DNA of 64,000 nt from Lamellibrachia columna (GCA_963662155.1 OY759273.1:251501-315500), one strand, 5' to 3'; shown: positions 46,144 to 60,946, counted from the stretch's first letter. Translations and numbers: made by a program. The notes: generated from the sequence alone by a model not told the origin.

Positions 46144-49100
46144 AATATCAAACTCTTGAGTGCTGAATAAGCGTCCCTATGCGCGTACTTATTTGATGAA
46201 AAATGCCAACCTATATGCACCTTATTTGGCACTATTCTATTATTAAATTTAAACATTTGTGCCAGCCTATATTCTCAGATAATCGTGGCAGGGTATCATT
46301 TTTAGGAGAGCAATCGCTCTCACTCCCTATTGCTAGCGCTAATCAATCATCCACGTAGCGGTTTACCGCTCGCGCTAAAGGGTTCAGGATACAGTTACAT
46401 TTCCCATTGGTGGCCATGTTAACGTTCTGCATGATTATAAGAAAACTTTACCATCAAAAATTCTGAAATTTCTTACCTGCCGTTATCATCATTTCATTGA
46501 CATGTTAATCGAGTTTAGTCAAAATTAGAAATTTCTAACTCTTTTAAAATGGCTGAGCTTGTCATGTCCGTCAATGTTTACCAATTTCTGCATGAATTAC
46601 TATGCACACATGCCTTGTGGTGAAAAAATTGCCAAAAATCCTTCCGCCTATTGAAATCATCTAAAAGTCCTGGGCACGGACCAGTCACTTTTCCCATAGA
46701 CGACCATTATAACATTCTTGCGCCTACATTGAAAATTTATCATACAATTTTTTTTTTAAATTCACAGAAAATGACAGACCCACTAAGACACCTGGTGTGT
46801 AAAATTCGTGAAAATGACACCTCCTTTTCGCACAAATTGCTTCAAAGCATGACTCCCCTGCATTTCTGCCATGAAATTCCCCAGTTTCCAAAATATGAGT
46901 ACATCCTGCCTAACAGCCACTGTGTCCTTACGCAACTGGTATACCTACTGACAAATGGCATCATTTCAAAGCTTAGATGCTACCGTGCACAAAAACATCA
47001 TTTCCACTCACTCATCCACACAATTTCTGCTCTCACAAATAAACCCTATCTGCACAATGAATTTTTTCCTTGGGATTCTTTATGTATGTAATGGCGGATG
47101 GATTCTGAATGTGGTCCGTGCCCTAATTAATTTCCGACATCTCACAAACCGTCACGAAAGTTATACCAAATCGAAGAAAAACATTTATCTCGATAAATCA
47201 CAGAAGGAAATCCACATCGCAATGCTACACATTAATTGATATGTCACCGAGACATGGCCCCGTATGTGAGGGGAAGAATTTCACGTGGGCTGAGTTGCAC
47301 ATATGCACTTTAGTCATAAAGCCCACACTGCTTGCTGTGCCAGAGATATAGAAAATCTTACAAGTGTTTCACAAAATATGGGGTATTTTCATAAATACAA
47401 CACTAAAATTGTCAACTAATTTTTTATCAAAATATATATATATTTTTTAATATGCACTGTTTTGGGGCAAAAAGCTAGCATTTCTGTGTATTTCACAACA
47501 TTGATAGGTAATATTGAGCGTTCAAACTACAACGAATTATAGTATGTGTGAAAACAAGTTATATATAGGTACGCGACAATCGGCCTACATACGCGCTAAT
47601 CGCTTTGGCCGCGACGTCGATCTCCGTGCTCGTTCGTTCGCCCGGTGACCGTGTTTTTGCTGCGTGTTTCGCTGGCGTATTTTAGGAGCTCCCGGAGAAC
47701 ACTCATTGTGATGATGTAGTTAACATGTTCCGCTGACGCGTCGTTTTCGAAATTTTCCAATCCGATTTGTAGAAGTCAAAAAATATTTACGTCAAAGTTT
47801 TTGACTGTCAAAGTCATCGACCATTTACCTGAAGGTAACTAAATTTTTCTTTCAAACCTTTATAATTTGTATTTCCATATACTTGTCTATGTGTGTGCCA
47901 AATCTGAGGCAAATTAAACTATTAGCACATTGTTTTCTAGAGTTAGCAAAATTTCATGTCAAACTGACAAATGGTTGATCGGGTTGAATTTCATAGCGAC
48001 AATCCCCTGTTTGTCATCGTTTAAATGACCGTGGCCCACCATGACCATACTAAAATAATTCTTTTTGGTGTATTGTATTATTTAGCACCTTCTATTTTAT
48101 GAATTTAAGTTAATTTTGTGGGTTGTTGATTCTGCTAAAAAAAATTATCATTACTTCATACATTTACTTGAACTTTCTAAACGTTTGTTTCTACCTTATT
48201 CATGATATTAATAGTAAGCCTACCCAAGTTTTTTAGGCTGGGTAGTTATCGAGTGAAGTTTTGAAAAAATACATGAAAGACCCCTAAAAAATCAATCAAA
48301 ACTATAAAAAAACGTATGGGCCAGTGAGTCGGTCGATTACAGCAGACAGTTAATTAAGGGTGAACTAATTATAATATCTTGATATGCAGAACCTTACATG
48401 TCTTTACTTTGCATGATTTTTACTTCAGAGGTTTATTGAATTCAGGTCTGTCCTGAAACAGTTGATATTCACTAATTTAGCTAATTATTAATTAATAATA
48501 ACATCAAGTTATTACCAGAAAGATAGAAAAAAGCTAAAGAAACAGTGTACTATGATCACATTTGTTATTTCTTGGTATAGGTGCAATGAAAAAATACTAA
48601 AATAAAAATTGGGAGGAAATGTTGCATTCTGATATTTTAATTTATCAATGAATGTGTATTGTTTATCAATCAAAGTAATTAAGATCATTAATTGATGATT
48701 TAGTTAAATCATGAATTAAGTGAAGACTGCATCAACAGTTTGTGTTTTAAAGGGGTTATCTCTCCTAAAGTTTCATTAGAATCTCTTCAGTATTAAAAAA
48801 GTTATGACACTTTGTATTCTCAAAGTGAACCATAATTGGCCCAAAAGGTCACAACTTTTCTTTTGTTTTTCTAGTACAAGGCTGAAAAACGGGTGGTGCA
48901 CCTAATCTTTAAAATGTCATAACTTGTCTAATATTCAACCTAGAACAAATATCTCAAAGGCATTTTAAAGTTTTTTTGAGGCTCTGTACAATGATACTGA
49001 ATTGATGTCTATCCATGTAGGTTGAATTTTTTTGTCACATACCTATTATATATCTGACAAGTTTTCATGTGAACATTTGGCATTTCTGACACGGATGACC

Positions 49101-49780
49101 CAATTTCAAGTCACTGAAGGTGCCAACTGCCTGTCAATGAGATAGAACAGAATGCCGCTTGCTTTTGAGTGTCTCCTGTTGCAACTACAGTGACGATAAG
49201 CTTACTTTTTGCTCAGATTTCAACTACAGGAGGTTGTAAATTCTGGATTCTGACTGTGGTCCGTGCCCTCCTCAGTTACACTGTCAACAGGTTCTACCAG
49301 CAAACTTACGAATGTGCATGCTCAAATGCAGTTATGTCAGATGATTTTTCCTGCATTTTCGTACCTGAATGCGTTCCTTGCACCTTTCCGCATATGTTCC
49401 AGTAAAACATTTCATATATTCTTAAAAAATATTGTGTTTTAGGCCACTTTTAATAAGTTTTACACATCAAAATGGCGTAACCGATTTCATGATAAAGATG
49501 GCGCGTGTGCGATTTGCGCATTAGTCACGCCTCGGTGCCATCAGAACCGCGAAGGCGATCTTTGTGCGTATCGAGCGTACACTTACGTATCGTAAAAAAA
49601 TTAAGAGAAAAAAGAGAAAGTAGGCTAAAAAAATTAAACCGAAAGAGTTCTACAAAAAAATATTCTCCACAGTTTTTATATTAAACGCAACATTTGTAGA
49701 GCACATACAGAGAGGGAGGGAGGGAGGGAAACAAATTAGAAAGCTAAAATATTGAACAGTTATGTATTTGTAACGTAGCT
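46144..49780. other. No identifiable gene; long unassigned stretch
   Basis: Mostly AT-rich. Features worth noting: a CpG-richer patch at about 47565-47760; a 24-bp near-identity between 47087-47115 and 49240-49270 (ggattctga.tgtggtccgtgccct) with weakly similar flanking ORFs (WILNVVRALI and WILTVVRALL); a (GGGA)n run near 49708-49728. Short ORFs at 46651-47091 and 49169-49405 match nothing I recognise. Confidence 0.5.
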
Positions 49781-50003
49781 ATTTATGGTAGAAACAAATT
49801 ACTTGTATTAGGGTTTATGTTACTTTCAATATAAATTAATTGACTTGGTTTTCGTTAAATTGACTGTGAAAATTCTAATTGGTTTTGAACGTAAATCAAG
49901 TTACTAATTCACGTTCGGCCTGCCATGAATGGATATGAACAGTATCTTTTGGAAACAATTTGTTACATGCGTACACTAATTATGGTATATTGTATATTAT
50001 TAA

Positions 50004-50852
50004 GTGTTATGTAGTTTCTTGGAATACGCATTAAGAGCTGCGATTGATGACAGAGAAGGACTAACCCTAACCAGACGCAGAAGCTCCAGACATCCTGCCT
50101 CACATCTCTCTGACCTGGATTATGCCGATGACATCGTTCTGTTCGCTGACATGATACAAGAAGCAGAACTTTTACTTCATCAAGTGGAAAGTGCTTCCAA
50201 ATCTACTGGACTATTTCTCAACCCAAGCAAAACAAAGTACATCCATATCTATCCCTCTGCTAATGATAGCGTTCACTGATCAGATGGGAGTCAAATTGAG
50301 AAAGTTGAGGTTTTTCAATATCTCGGATCCTATACAAACTCTCAGCATGACATCCAGTGCAGAAACGAACAGGCATAGGCAGCAGTTCACGTCCTTGACA
50401 AAGTTTGGAGAGCGCCCATCTGCAGACTCACCAAACCGAAGATTTTGAGGACGATGGTTGAACCGATCGTGATATATGGATGCGATTCGTGGTCACTAAC
50501 GCAATCAGTAAAAAAAAATGCACTGGATGGCACCTACACAAGAATGCTGCAGACAATTCTAAATGTGTCATGGCGCCACCACATGAATAACCACGAACTG
50601 TATGGCTCCCTCCCACGGATCACCACCATCGTGAGACAACGGCGTCTTCGTCTGGCAGGTCATGTGATGCGCTATGACGAAGCAGCCAACAAAGTCCTGC
50701 TCTGGAAGCCCGATGGCCCTCGGAGAAAAGGTCGACCAACAACTACTCTACAAAACATACTAGAGAAAGACAAGAACCTCAGCGGGACAAATCTAATAGC
50801 GGCTATGAAGACCCGAAACCTCTGGAAAGAAATCATCATGTCACCACATTAA
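50004..50852 (+). pseudogene. Non-LTR RT fragment, palm end to C-terminus
   Basis: One frame with two stops. 50004-50276: HLSDLDYADDIVLFAD with the catalytic YADD, then LLLHQVESASKSTGLFLNPS. After a TGA: EKVEVFQYLGSYTNSQHDIQ, a TAG in a QA.AAVH context, then MVEPIVIYGCDSWSLTQS. 50580-50852: RQRRLRLAGHVMRYDEAANK, DGPRRKGRPTTTLQ. The thumb and C-terminal layout resembles RTE/Proto2-like and related elements; clade not assigned. 5'-truncated at about 50010 and lying inside element X copy 2. A different family from the RT at 1-1351 and from the Jockey/CR1-like copies. Confidence 0.88.
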
Positions 50853-51904
50853 GTGGATGACATAAGTAAGTAACTATGTAGTTTTATTTGTACAAGTATT
50901 AATTACACTGCTTCTTTCCTTTGTTAAAGTTAATGATAAATATCATTGTTTCATTCAACTAGATTTTGAAATAAATTTCTATAAGAGGTTTATGTGATGA
51001 TGCAATTGCGAATTAACAGCATTTGAATAGGACATGACAGCCATGAAATGTTGACCAGTGGTTTGGTGACGTCATACTAACCCACTGTGATGGTGTATAC
51101 AGGTGCAAGTTTCAAGGAGCAGCAGCGACTTGAGTAGACCATAGTCTGTGGAGTAGACAGATCTAAACTACGATCTTAATAAGAACATGAAACAAATCTG
51201 CTATTTTCATATTTATATAAGTAACTGAGTAGTTAGTTTGTCTACATTTACTGATGAATTTATTTAAATTTTAATCCATATGGCGATGGTAAATAATATG
51301 AAGCTGCTATAAATTGATTGTTTGTAAACGTCAAAATTATACTATTGTTTTTGGTAGGTCTGTAGTGGTTTCTTTTATATTTGGGTAATTACATTAATAT
51401 CTTTAGTGTGCTGATATTAAGTATACGGAAAAAACCATCCCCCGGACGGATAACTAGGTATTTCGTATTGAAATTTTTTTAGGATACATAATATTGAAAT
51501 ATCCATCTATGCCTTGGTACTTGATGCTGCCCGTCAATATTTCTCGAAATCAAGTGGAAATTCGGAGAAAAGCGACAAAGATACCTAGGAAGTTTCGTAA
51601 TTTGATATCAGGGTATTGATACTTTCACAAGTTATTCGATTTGTTATTCACCTGAATTACGATGGGTTAAATTAATCAAGGAAGGAGTTGTATGAGTAGA
51701 AACTCTCATGTCTGTGGATGCATATTTGACAGGATGACGATATAATGACGTGAATGTGATGACGAGAATGTGATGACGTGAATGTGAATGTCATAGATAA
51801 ACGTAAAACCATTTGTACATAATAATTATAATATATAAAATACTTCAGTAGTATATTAACAAGTTCTTTCTTCAAATGACGAAGCGCCTGGTATCGTCAT
51901 CGAC

Positions 51905-52330
51905 ACCAGATTTAACAAGATTTAACAAGATTTGCCATCCAAGCCAAAGGCCCAGATGGCAAGTGGACAAGGAAACCATAGGCTTATTGAGAGTCCAACA
52001 ATGTTCATCTACTTATAACCCGCCCTCCTGAGATATGTGTCAACCTTGTTTTTAAACATATTCACGCTGCTAGCAGTTACACAATCTGTAGACAATTTGT
52101 TCCATTCATTTATTGTCCGCCGTGAGAACGAGTGCTTCCTGATGTCCAATCTACATTGATCCTTTACTAATTTTACCTCATGTCCTCTAGTTCTGCTATC
52201 CTTCTTGAGTGAGAAAAACATATTTCTATCAATATTTTCATACCCATTCAATATCTTCAATCTGATCTCCTCTTAACCTCCTTGTCTCTAGAGTTGTTAA
52301 ACCACATTCTTTCAGGCGTTCTTCATAACT
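51905..52330 (-). pseudogene. Jockey/CR1-like C-terminus and 3' end, minus copy
   Basis: 52260-52009 is open and reads KILNGYENIDRNMFFSLKKD, then RRTINEWNKLSTDCVTASS and FKNKVDTYLRRAGYK, the ORF2 C-terminus. Upstream bases to 52330 continue the family (ECGLTTLET region). The 3' untranslated region reaches 51905 and ends in a (atttaacaag)2 tail. 5'-truncated by more than 4 kb, the normal outcome of LINE insertion. Confidence 0.88.
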
Positions 52331-52344
52331 ATGTCTATCTTGTC

Positions 52345-52420
52345 ATCTCCTATCTCATAATGCCAGGTTAGTGTCTGTATTGTCATCTCCTGTCTCATAA
52401 TGACCTGTTTGTGATTATTA
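52345..52420. repeat. Two units of the 40-bp minisatellite, inverted
   Basis: caggttagtgtctgtattgt and catctcctgtctcataatga match the complement of the array at 35755-36094. Lies just upstream of the Jockey/CR1-like fragment. Confidence 0.85.
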
Positions 52421-53184
52421 TGTTTTGTGATTATTATGTTTTGTCAACAATACGTAAAACACCAGTGAAAATTGTCACTTTTCAAGCGTGATACGTGTAT
52501 CAGCAATTCTGTTATCACTAACAATCAGGAAACGTTACCTGATTAAAATATATATTTTTAAACTATGACACTTACAATGCTGCAGTTTGGCATATGAACG
52601 CGTCTTACATGTAGGCAACATAATGCGAATTCGAATTACGATTGGTGAAGGATTTTGTCAAAAATACACTGCCGCTTTAGGCTGTTATTCAAGTTTTTGC
52701 TTAATTTATTCATGGTGGTGTAGCAGACGTAATTCTTTATCTTAACCAAAATCTACCTTAAAGTTATCAGTGACATTGTCATACTTATATGTATGTCATT
52801 TATTTCTTTTCACCGTCTTAAGAGTCTCGAGCGTCTTAAGAGTATTGGTCACACGTCTTAGGACGTTAGTCAAGCGCCTCGAGACATGCGTCTTTATTTG
52901 TCAAGCATGATCCATCGATAACTACTATATAGCCACCACAAAACACCGTATGTATATGATATGTTTATTCAAGCGAAGCTATTTTATATATTATATTATT
53001 ATTATTATGTACAAATGCATTTACGTTTATCTATGACATTCAAAATCACATGATCACATTCACGTCATCACATTTACGTCATCACATTCACATCTTCACA
53101 TTCACACCATCACATTCATGTAATCACATCACATGTACAAACGCGGGAATCGATGAGACGGTGAGTTTGTAGAAACATAACATA

Positions 53185-53765
53185 CAAGGGAAAAAAGTTA
53201 ATTATACCTCTTTATAAAGCAATAGTTAGACCTCATTTAGAATACTGTATACAAGCATGGAGACCATATCGTAAGAAGGATATAGATACGCTTGAACGCA
53301 TACAAAGGAGAGCAACTAAAATTATTCCAGAACTTAGAGACCTTAGTTATGAAGAACGCCTGAAAGAATGTGGTTTAACAACTCTAGAGACAAGGAGGTT
53401 AAGAGGAGATCAGATTGAAGTTTTTAAGATATTGAATGGGTATGAAAATATTGATAGAAATATGTTTTTCTCACTCAAGAAGGATAGCAGAACTAGAGGA
53501 CATGAGGTAAAATTAGTAAAGGATCAATGTAGATTGGACATCAGGAAGCACTCGTTCTCACAGAGGACAATAAATGAATGGAACAAATTGTCTACAGATT
53601 GTGTAACTGCTAGCAGCATGAATATGTTTAAAAACAAGGTTGACACATATCTCAGGAGGGCGGGTTATAAGTAGATGAACATTGTTGGACTCTCGATAAG
53701 CCAATGGCTTCCTTGCCATCTGGGCCTTTGGTTTGGATGGCAAATCTTGTTAAATCTTGTTAAAT
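53185..53765 (+). pseudogene. Jockey/CR1-like C-terminus and 3' end, plus copy
   Basis: From 53185: IPLYKAIVRPHLEYC-type residues with a W-rich block (53230-53280), RIQRRATKIIPELRDLSYEE, ECGLTTLETRRLRGDQIEV, then the open 53432-53674 frame with the same C-terminus as the 52.0 kb copy (two residue differences in 80: Gln for Arg and Met for Val). The 3' untranslated region ends in (ttgttaaatc)2. The near identity shows both insertions are recent or arose by local duplication. They are inverted relative to each other, 1.2 kb apart. Confidence 0.9.
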
Positions 53766-53779
53766 AAGAGATGGCGTCC

Positions 53780-55345
53780 ACAGCCTTTTCTCTTGAGAGA
53801 TGGGTTTCACTGCATTTACTCATGAGATATGGTGTCCACAGCTTATACTAATGAGAGATGCACCAAGAGAATTTACGAATGAGAGATGGAATTTACAATA
53901 TTTACGAATGAGAGATGGAATTTACAATATTTACTCATTTGAAATGGGGTACTCAGCATTTAATTTTGAGAGATTAAAGTTGGAGATTAAAGTATTTACT
54001 CATAAGAGATGGCTTCCACAAAATGTACTCTTAAGAGTTTGGGCACACAGCATTAACTTATGGGAGATGGAGGACGGCCATCAAGAGAGATGGAGGACAT
54101 GGTATTTACTCATGATATATGGAGTAGAAGGCATTTATTTATGAGATATGCAGTCCACTGCATTTACTAATGAGAGACGGTGTAGGTAATATTTTGTCAC
54201 GAGATTTGGAGATGATAAAATTTTAACATGGATTCCACAGAATTTAATCATTATAGATGGAGTACACAACATTTACTCAAGATACATGGAGTACACAGTT
54301 TTTTCTCATGAGAGATGAAGTCCACAACATTGACTCATGAAGGATGGGGTCCACAGCATTTACTCATGAGAGGTGGCCTCCACAGCATTTACTCAAAAGA
54401 GGTGAAACCCACAGCATACGGAGTACGCAGAATTTACTCAAGAGAGAAGGAGTACACAACATGTACTGATGAGAGAATGAGTAAACAGCGTTTACTCTTG
54501 AGAGATGGAGTACAAAGTATGCAATGCAAAGATATGGAGCCCAAAGCAGTTACTCGTGAGATATGGGGTCCACAACATTTTCTCACAAGAGATGGAGTCC
54601 GCAGCATTTACTCTAGAAAGATGGAGTCCACAACATATACTCACAACAGTTGGAGTAAACTGCAATTACCAAAGAGAGATGGAGTTCAAGATATGTAGTC
54701 ATAAGAGATGGAGTCCACAAAATTTACTCACGAGAAATAGAGAACACAGCATTTACTAATGAGATATGGAGAACATGACATTTACTCACGAGAGATGGAG
54801 TCCACTGCAATTACTGAAAAATGTGGTAATCAGCAATTACTCTGGAGAAATGCAATCCACTGCATTTACTCATGACAGGAGGTGCCCACAGCATTTACTC
54901 ATAAGAGATGCAATGGCCAGTATTTACTCACAACAGATGGAGTATACAGCATTTACACATGAGAGATGGAAAACACAGCATTTACTCATCAGAGATGGAG
55001 ACCACACTTACTGACAATATATGAAGTCCATAGCTTTGATTTCCAAGAGATGGAGTCCACACCATTTTCTAACGACTGATGCAGTCCAAAGCATTGACTC
55101 TCAATAGATGATGTTCACACTTACTGAAAATATATGGAGTCCACAGCATTGACTTCAAAGAGATGGAGTCCACAGCATTTTCTGTTGAGAGATGGAGTCC
55201 ACAAAATATACTCATGAGAGACCGAGTACATAAAATTTACTAATAAAAGATCGAGTATATGATATTTACTTTTTAGAGATGGATTTCACATCAATTACTC
55301 ATCAGAGATGGAGTACACAGAATTTACCGATGAGAAATGGAGTCT
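53780..55345. repeat. 30-bp degenerate minisatellite, about 50 units
   Basis: Unit: tttactcatgagagatggag plus tccacagcat. Units are strongly diverged. Because 30 is divisible by three, frames stay open for 80-127 codons (WSPQHLLTRDGV-type peptides); no other coding evidence. Confidence 0.95.
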
Positions 55346-57544
<2,199 letters not shown>

Positions 57545-57858
57545 CTCTAGTTGCTGTATCGGACGTAATGGTGGATCCAACAGCTACTCTAAGGTACTGA
57601 TAGAAGGGGTGAGGACGAGAGCGATGGTGTTTGTGGGAGATTCGATAGTCAGGAAGACTGACAGAGCACTAAGCAAGGGGTTTGTATTCCAGGGGCAAAA
57701 ATAGAGGCTAACACAGAGAGGGTGAAAAAATTGTGGATACGGGCAAGGGAGATTCTATTTTAGTACACGTAGGGACTAACAACACAGAGAGGGAGGGTAC
57801 AACTGATGTAGTTAGGAAATACAGGCAGTTAGTTAGAAGAGCTAAGCAGACACATATG
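57545..57858 (+). pseudogene. Retrotransposon ORF1 esterase (SGNH-like) domain fragment
   Basis: Reads GRNGGSNSYSKVLIEG then RTRAMVFVGDSIVRKTDRAL with the GDS nucleophile block. After two single-base shifts it continues IPGAKIEANTERV and DTGKGDSILVHVGTNNTER, the GTNN block of SGNH hydrolases, ending VRKYRQLVRRAKQTHM. Esterase-like domains of this kind are reported in ORF1 of CR1-type LINEs. The fragment ends at the palindrome beginning near 57859. Its frames and position suggest a dead 5' piece of a LINE. Confidence 0.72.
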
Positions 57859-57943
57859 ATCTGGAAGGTTTTTACCCCATACAGAGATGATCTGTATTAC
57901 CCCATACAGATCATCTCTGTATGGGGTAAAACCTTCCAGATCA
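57859..57943. repeat. Near-perfect palindrome, 39-bp arms, 6-nt loop
   Basis: Left arm gatctggaaggtttttaccc, catacagagatgatctgtat; right arm is its reverse complement with one T fewer. The loop is tacccc. The right arm on the minus strand reads DLEGFTPYRDDLY, continuing the retrotransposon endonuclease fragment to its right, so the palindrome is duplicated endonuclease DNA folded back. Confidence 0.95.
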
Positions 57944-59110
57944 ATATCACCTTCACTTTTACCTTCACTACATGATTCTGTAATGCCAATAACTAGGTTT
58001 CTGTACTGTTACCACCTCTCTAAATTCATCTGTTTTATTATTTAAACTCTGTTCATTTGCATAGTAACAATCAAATAAATAACCTTTTGTGTCCAGAACT
58101 GGAATGCAATGTGCTTTGTTTGTGCTAGTGCTTATGTTTTCTTTTTTTCGTTTTGCTTACAACTTCTCCTCGTTTGGGTATAACAGCACGTGACTGTAGC
58201 TTTTTGTCACCTGCTTTTTGTCCAGCTGTTGCTACGGCTCCCTTTTCTCCAGTTGTTGTTTGAGCTTGTGCTCCTGTCTCCTTCTCTTTCCCAGTCTGGT
58301 TTGCTTTCTCATGGACACCCCTCATGTCATTTTGTCACTCAGTTCCATCCCTGCGCTTCACTATTTTCCCATCTCTAATCATAAGATCCGTCTGACCCGT
58401 TTCTTTCCTCTCAGTTCCTTTTGTAACTCGTACGTTTCCCTCTCCTTGATTGTTTTATCTGGGTTAGGGTTAACCTTAACCCTAGGTAGATGTTCCTGTG
58501 CATTTCACTCCTGGCATTTCTTAGCAGTTTTCCTTTGAGCTTGTGCATCATTAAGTTTCAGTAGTATTGGCCTTGGCTCATTGCCTGTGCCAAGCCTAGT
58601 TACTTTCTCTACTTTGGCTTCTCTCACTTCGAGCTCTTCTAAGATTAAGTTCTCAATTACTTCTTTATTATTTGTTCCTTCTAGTTTCTCCGGTACATTG
58701 TAGAGAATGACATTGTTCTGGTTTTTTTTCTTTTTCCTTCTGTTCCTCTTTCATGTCATCAAGTTTCATGTCAATAACCCTGTCCATGGTATTTTCGACC
58801 TCCCCTATTTTCTCATTAATCTACTCTACTGATTCCTTTACCGCACCCACATCTGTCTCTATTTTGTTTAATGATCTCGACATATTTTCAACAGTGCTTT
58901 CAACTGTCATTAGTCTTTCATTCATGTCTGACTGTTTAGTTCTCTCATTGTTGACAAATCTTAATGTTATACCTACCATGGGTTGGCATTTAGTAAAAAA
59001 AAACATCCGATTGTTGTTTTTTGAGTTAACTACTGCTTTATATTCTGATTTAGTCATCTTAGGTTTTATGCATTTGAAAATGGTCTGACATTTATTATCT
59101 ACCATGTTTG
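57944..59110 (-). pseudogene. Jockey/CR1-like ORF1 and endonuclease start, degraded
   Basis: Minus strand. 59105-58821: basic start, then a coiled coil, MNERLMTVESTVENMSRSLN and KIETDVGAVKESVE, continuing after a stop with INEKIGEVENTMDRVIDMKL. Frameshifted pieces follow to about 58130 (a basic, Lys/Thr/Gly-rich ORF1 tail, e.g. EKGAVATAGQKAGDKK). From about 58080 the endonuclease start appears: YYANEQSLNNKTDEFREVV and GITES, running into the palindrome. Order ORF1 then endonuclease is that of LINEs, and the endonuclease start fits the same family as the 14-21 kb copies. RNA-binding ORF1 proteins coat LINE RNA. Many breaks; inactive. Confidence 0.75.
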
Positions 59111-59749
59111 GTAGAAATTAAACATATTTATATACAAACAAATGTGGGCCACTCGGTGTCTTTCGACATTGTCCCATGTATTTAAACCTCACGCTCTAAA
59201 ACTGGCCCACATTGCGGGTATGAACAAAAACATACCGAACTCAATGCAGTACATAACAATACTATCATGGCGTAATAATAAAATTCAATTTAACACTACA
59301 AAAAATTAACATATGACCCAGATAGGTGGGGCCACTACACCAGGTCACCTAGACATGTGACCACCCCACCAGAAAAGCTGTGTTACTGAAACGCTGTTCT
59401 TATAAAAGGTCACGCCCGAGACATGCCTCTATTAAGAACATCCGATGTCGCCTAAAATTAGGGTAAATTCACCTAAAAGATATCGCCCGAGACAAGTCTT
59501 CTTAACTTATCAAGTATAAGAATTGCTAATTGCTGGGTTATACAAGTTGTACTACACTAGCATGCCTGAAATCAAGAAGCTCTAGCCCGAGACAAGGGTA
59601 AGATAGCCTAACCCTTCTGGTGAGCTATGAAATGGAAGTTTAATTGGCCTAGTATTAACCCATGGCGCCAACAACCGGAACTGATCTATCTGACTACGAG
59701 ATAATTTATCTGCCAGAATATTCACTCGACCAGGTACAAGGTATATATA

Positions 59750-59886
59750 TACATGCACGCACGCACGCACGCACGCACGCGCGCAGGCATGCACGCGCGC
59801 ACACACACACACACGTACACACACACACGTACACACACGCACGCACGCACGCACACACACACACACGTACACACACACACGCACGC

Positions 59887-59918
<32 letters not shown>
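59750..59918. repeat. CA/CGCA dinucleotide-tetranucleotide tract
   Basis: (GCAC)n followed by (CA)n with periodic acgtacac interruptions, ending in (AT)n. Cys/Val and His/Thr ORFs are artefacts. Confidence 0.95.
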
Positions 59919-59923
<5 letters not shown>

Positions 59924-60035
59924 AGTACCTCAAAAGGTGCTTAATTAATTCGATTGTTTTGCTAGTCTCATTTCAAATTAATTTTGCAAAAAACCAAACC
60001 TAGACCTAGTATCCACTGCAACATGGTAGCTCGTT

Positions 60036-60230
60036 TATGAATGAATGAATGAATGAATGAATGAATGAATGAATGAATAACTTTATTTTTGCTACACATA
60101 CATTTTGAGATATTTACAATATGATATGAGTCAGAGATTATACGAATAGCAGAGCAACCAAGGAGATCCTCTAGAAACCCCGCGGGGCTTATGACGAGGA
60201 CCACCCAGAAATAAATCAACATAATTATTT
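60036..60230 (-). mobile_element. LINE 3' end with (ATTC)n tail
   Basis: On the minus strand an about 150-bp noncoding segment ends with caaaaataaagttattcatt followed by about ten ATTC units (60036-60078). A polyadenylation-like aataaag followed by a short tandem tail is the usual 3' end of CR1/RTE-type elements. No ORF remains. Confidence 0.55.
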
Positions 60231-60946
60231 TGTTTCCTTAGGCTTAAGCCAAAAACATATACTATGCAACATTATTGTAATTGAAATACAATATAATGTA
60301 AAAAATTGCTTAAATATGTACATACAAATTGTAATTATAACCTAACTAATTATTGCACATGAATACGTTACAATGTGAACATGAACACATTAAGTAATGC
60401 AGGAAAAAATTGCTTAAATATGTACATACAAATTGTAGTTAGAATTTTATAAACAAATACTACACTAATAACCTTTATACAACTTTTGTATGTAGATTTT
60501 GTGAAATCGTCCGACAAACTATTAAATTAGTTAATGCTTGCTGAAGCTTTAACTGAAGTGAAAATCGAAATGCTAAAAAAAATTCTTCCTTGGTGAAACT
60601 TTTTCAAGTGATGATGGAAGTCACGTCCATAATCTGCATTGACCCACACAGTGCTTACCATTTCGAACGTCTAACGTCTGAAGTCAATTATTTCGATTAT
60701 TAAAAAAAGGCATTTTTTATTAAATTGTCCGCGGATGTTACATAAACTATTCACACACTACATATTTGGACAACAATGAACCGGATTTGTGATAGGCTAA
60801 ATCAGTTGAAGCAGTTTTAAAGGGGGGGTGAAGCACTTGAACAACCATAGCCCAAACATAATAACATACCATTTACAGTATATATCACCCTTATATGATG
60901 GGCGCAACGCCACGGTAATCTTGTAATATCCTTTTTAACTTTGCCA
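60231..60946. other. No gene seen
   Basis: AT-rich noncoding sequence with a partial duplication (aaaaattgcttaaatatgta followed by catacaaattgta, at 60301 and 60406). Confidence 0.45.

Larger units (their letters stand above)
49740..53180 (-). mobile_element. Mosaic repeat element X, copy 2, with nested insertions
   Basis: Reverse complement of 6720-9130 in collinear blocks (49740-49880, 50880-51230, 51580-51900, 52830-53177). Two insertions explain the gaps: an RT fragment at about 50000-50870 and a Jockey/CR1-like fragment with extra DNA at about 51905-52825. Copy 2 lacks the CGG array of copy 1. Confidence 0.6.

Noticed and set aside
53780..55014. Repetitive 80-127 codon ORFs
   Set aside because: They arise from the 30-bp minisatellite; no start context, splicing signal or similarity supports them.
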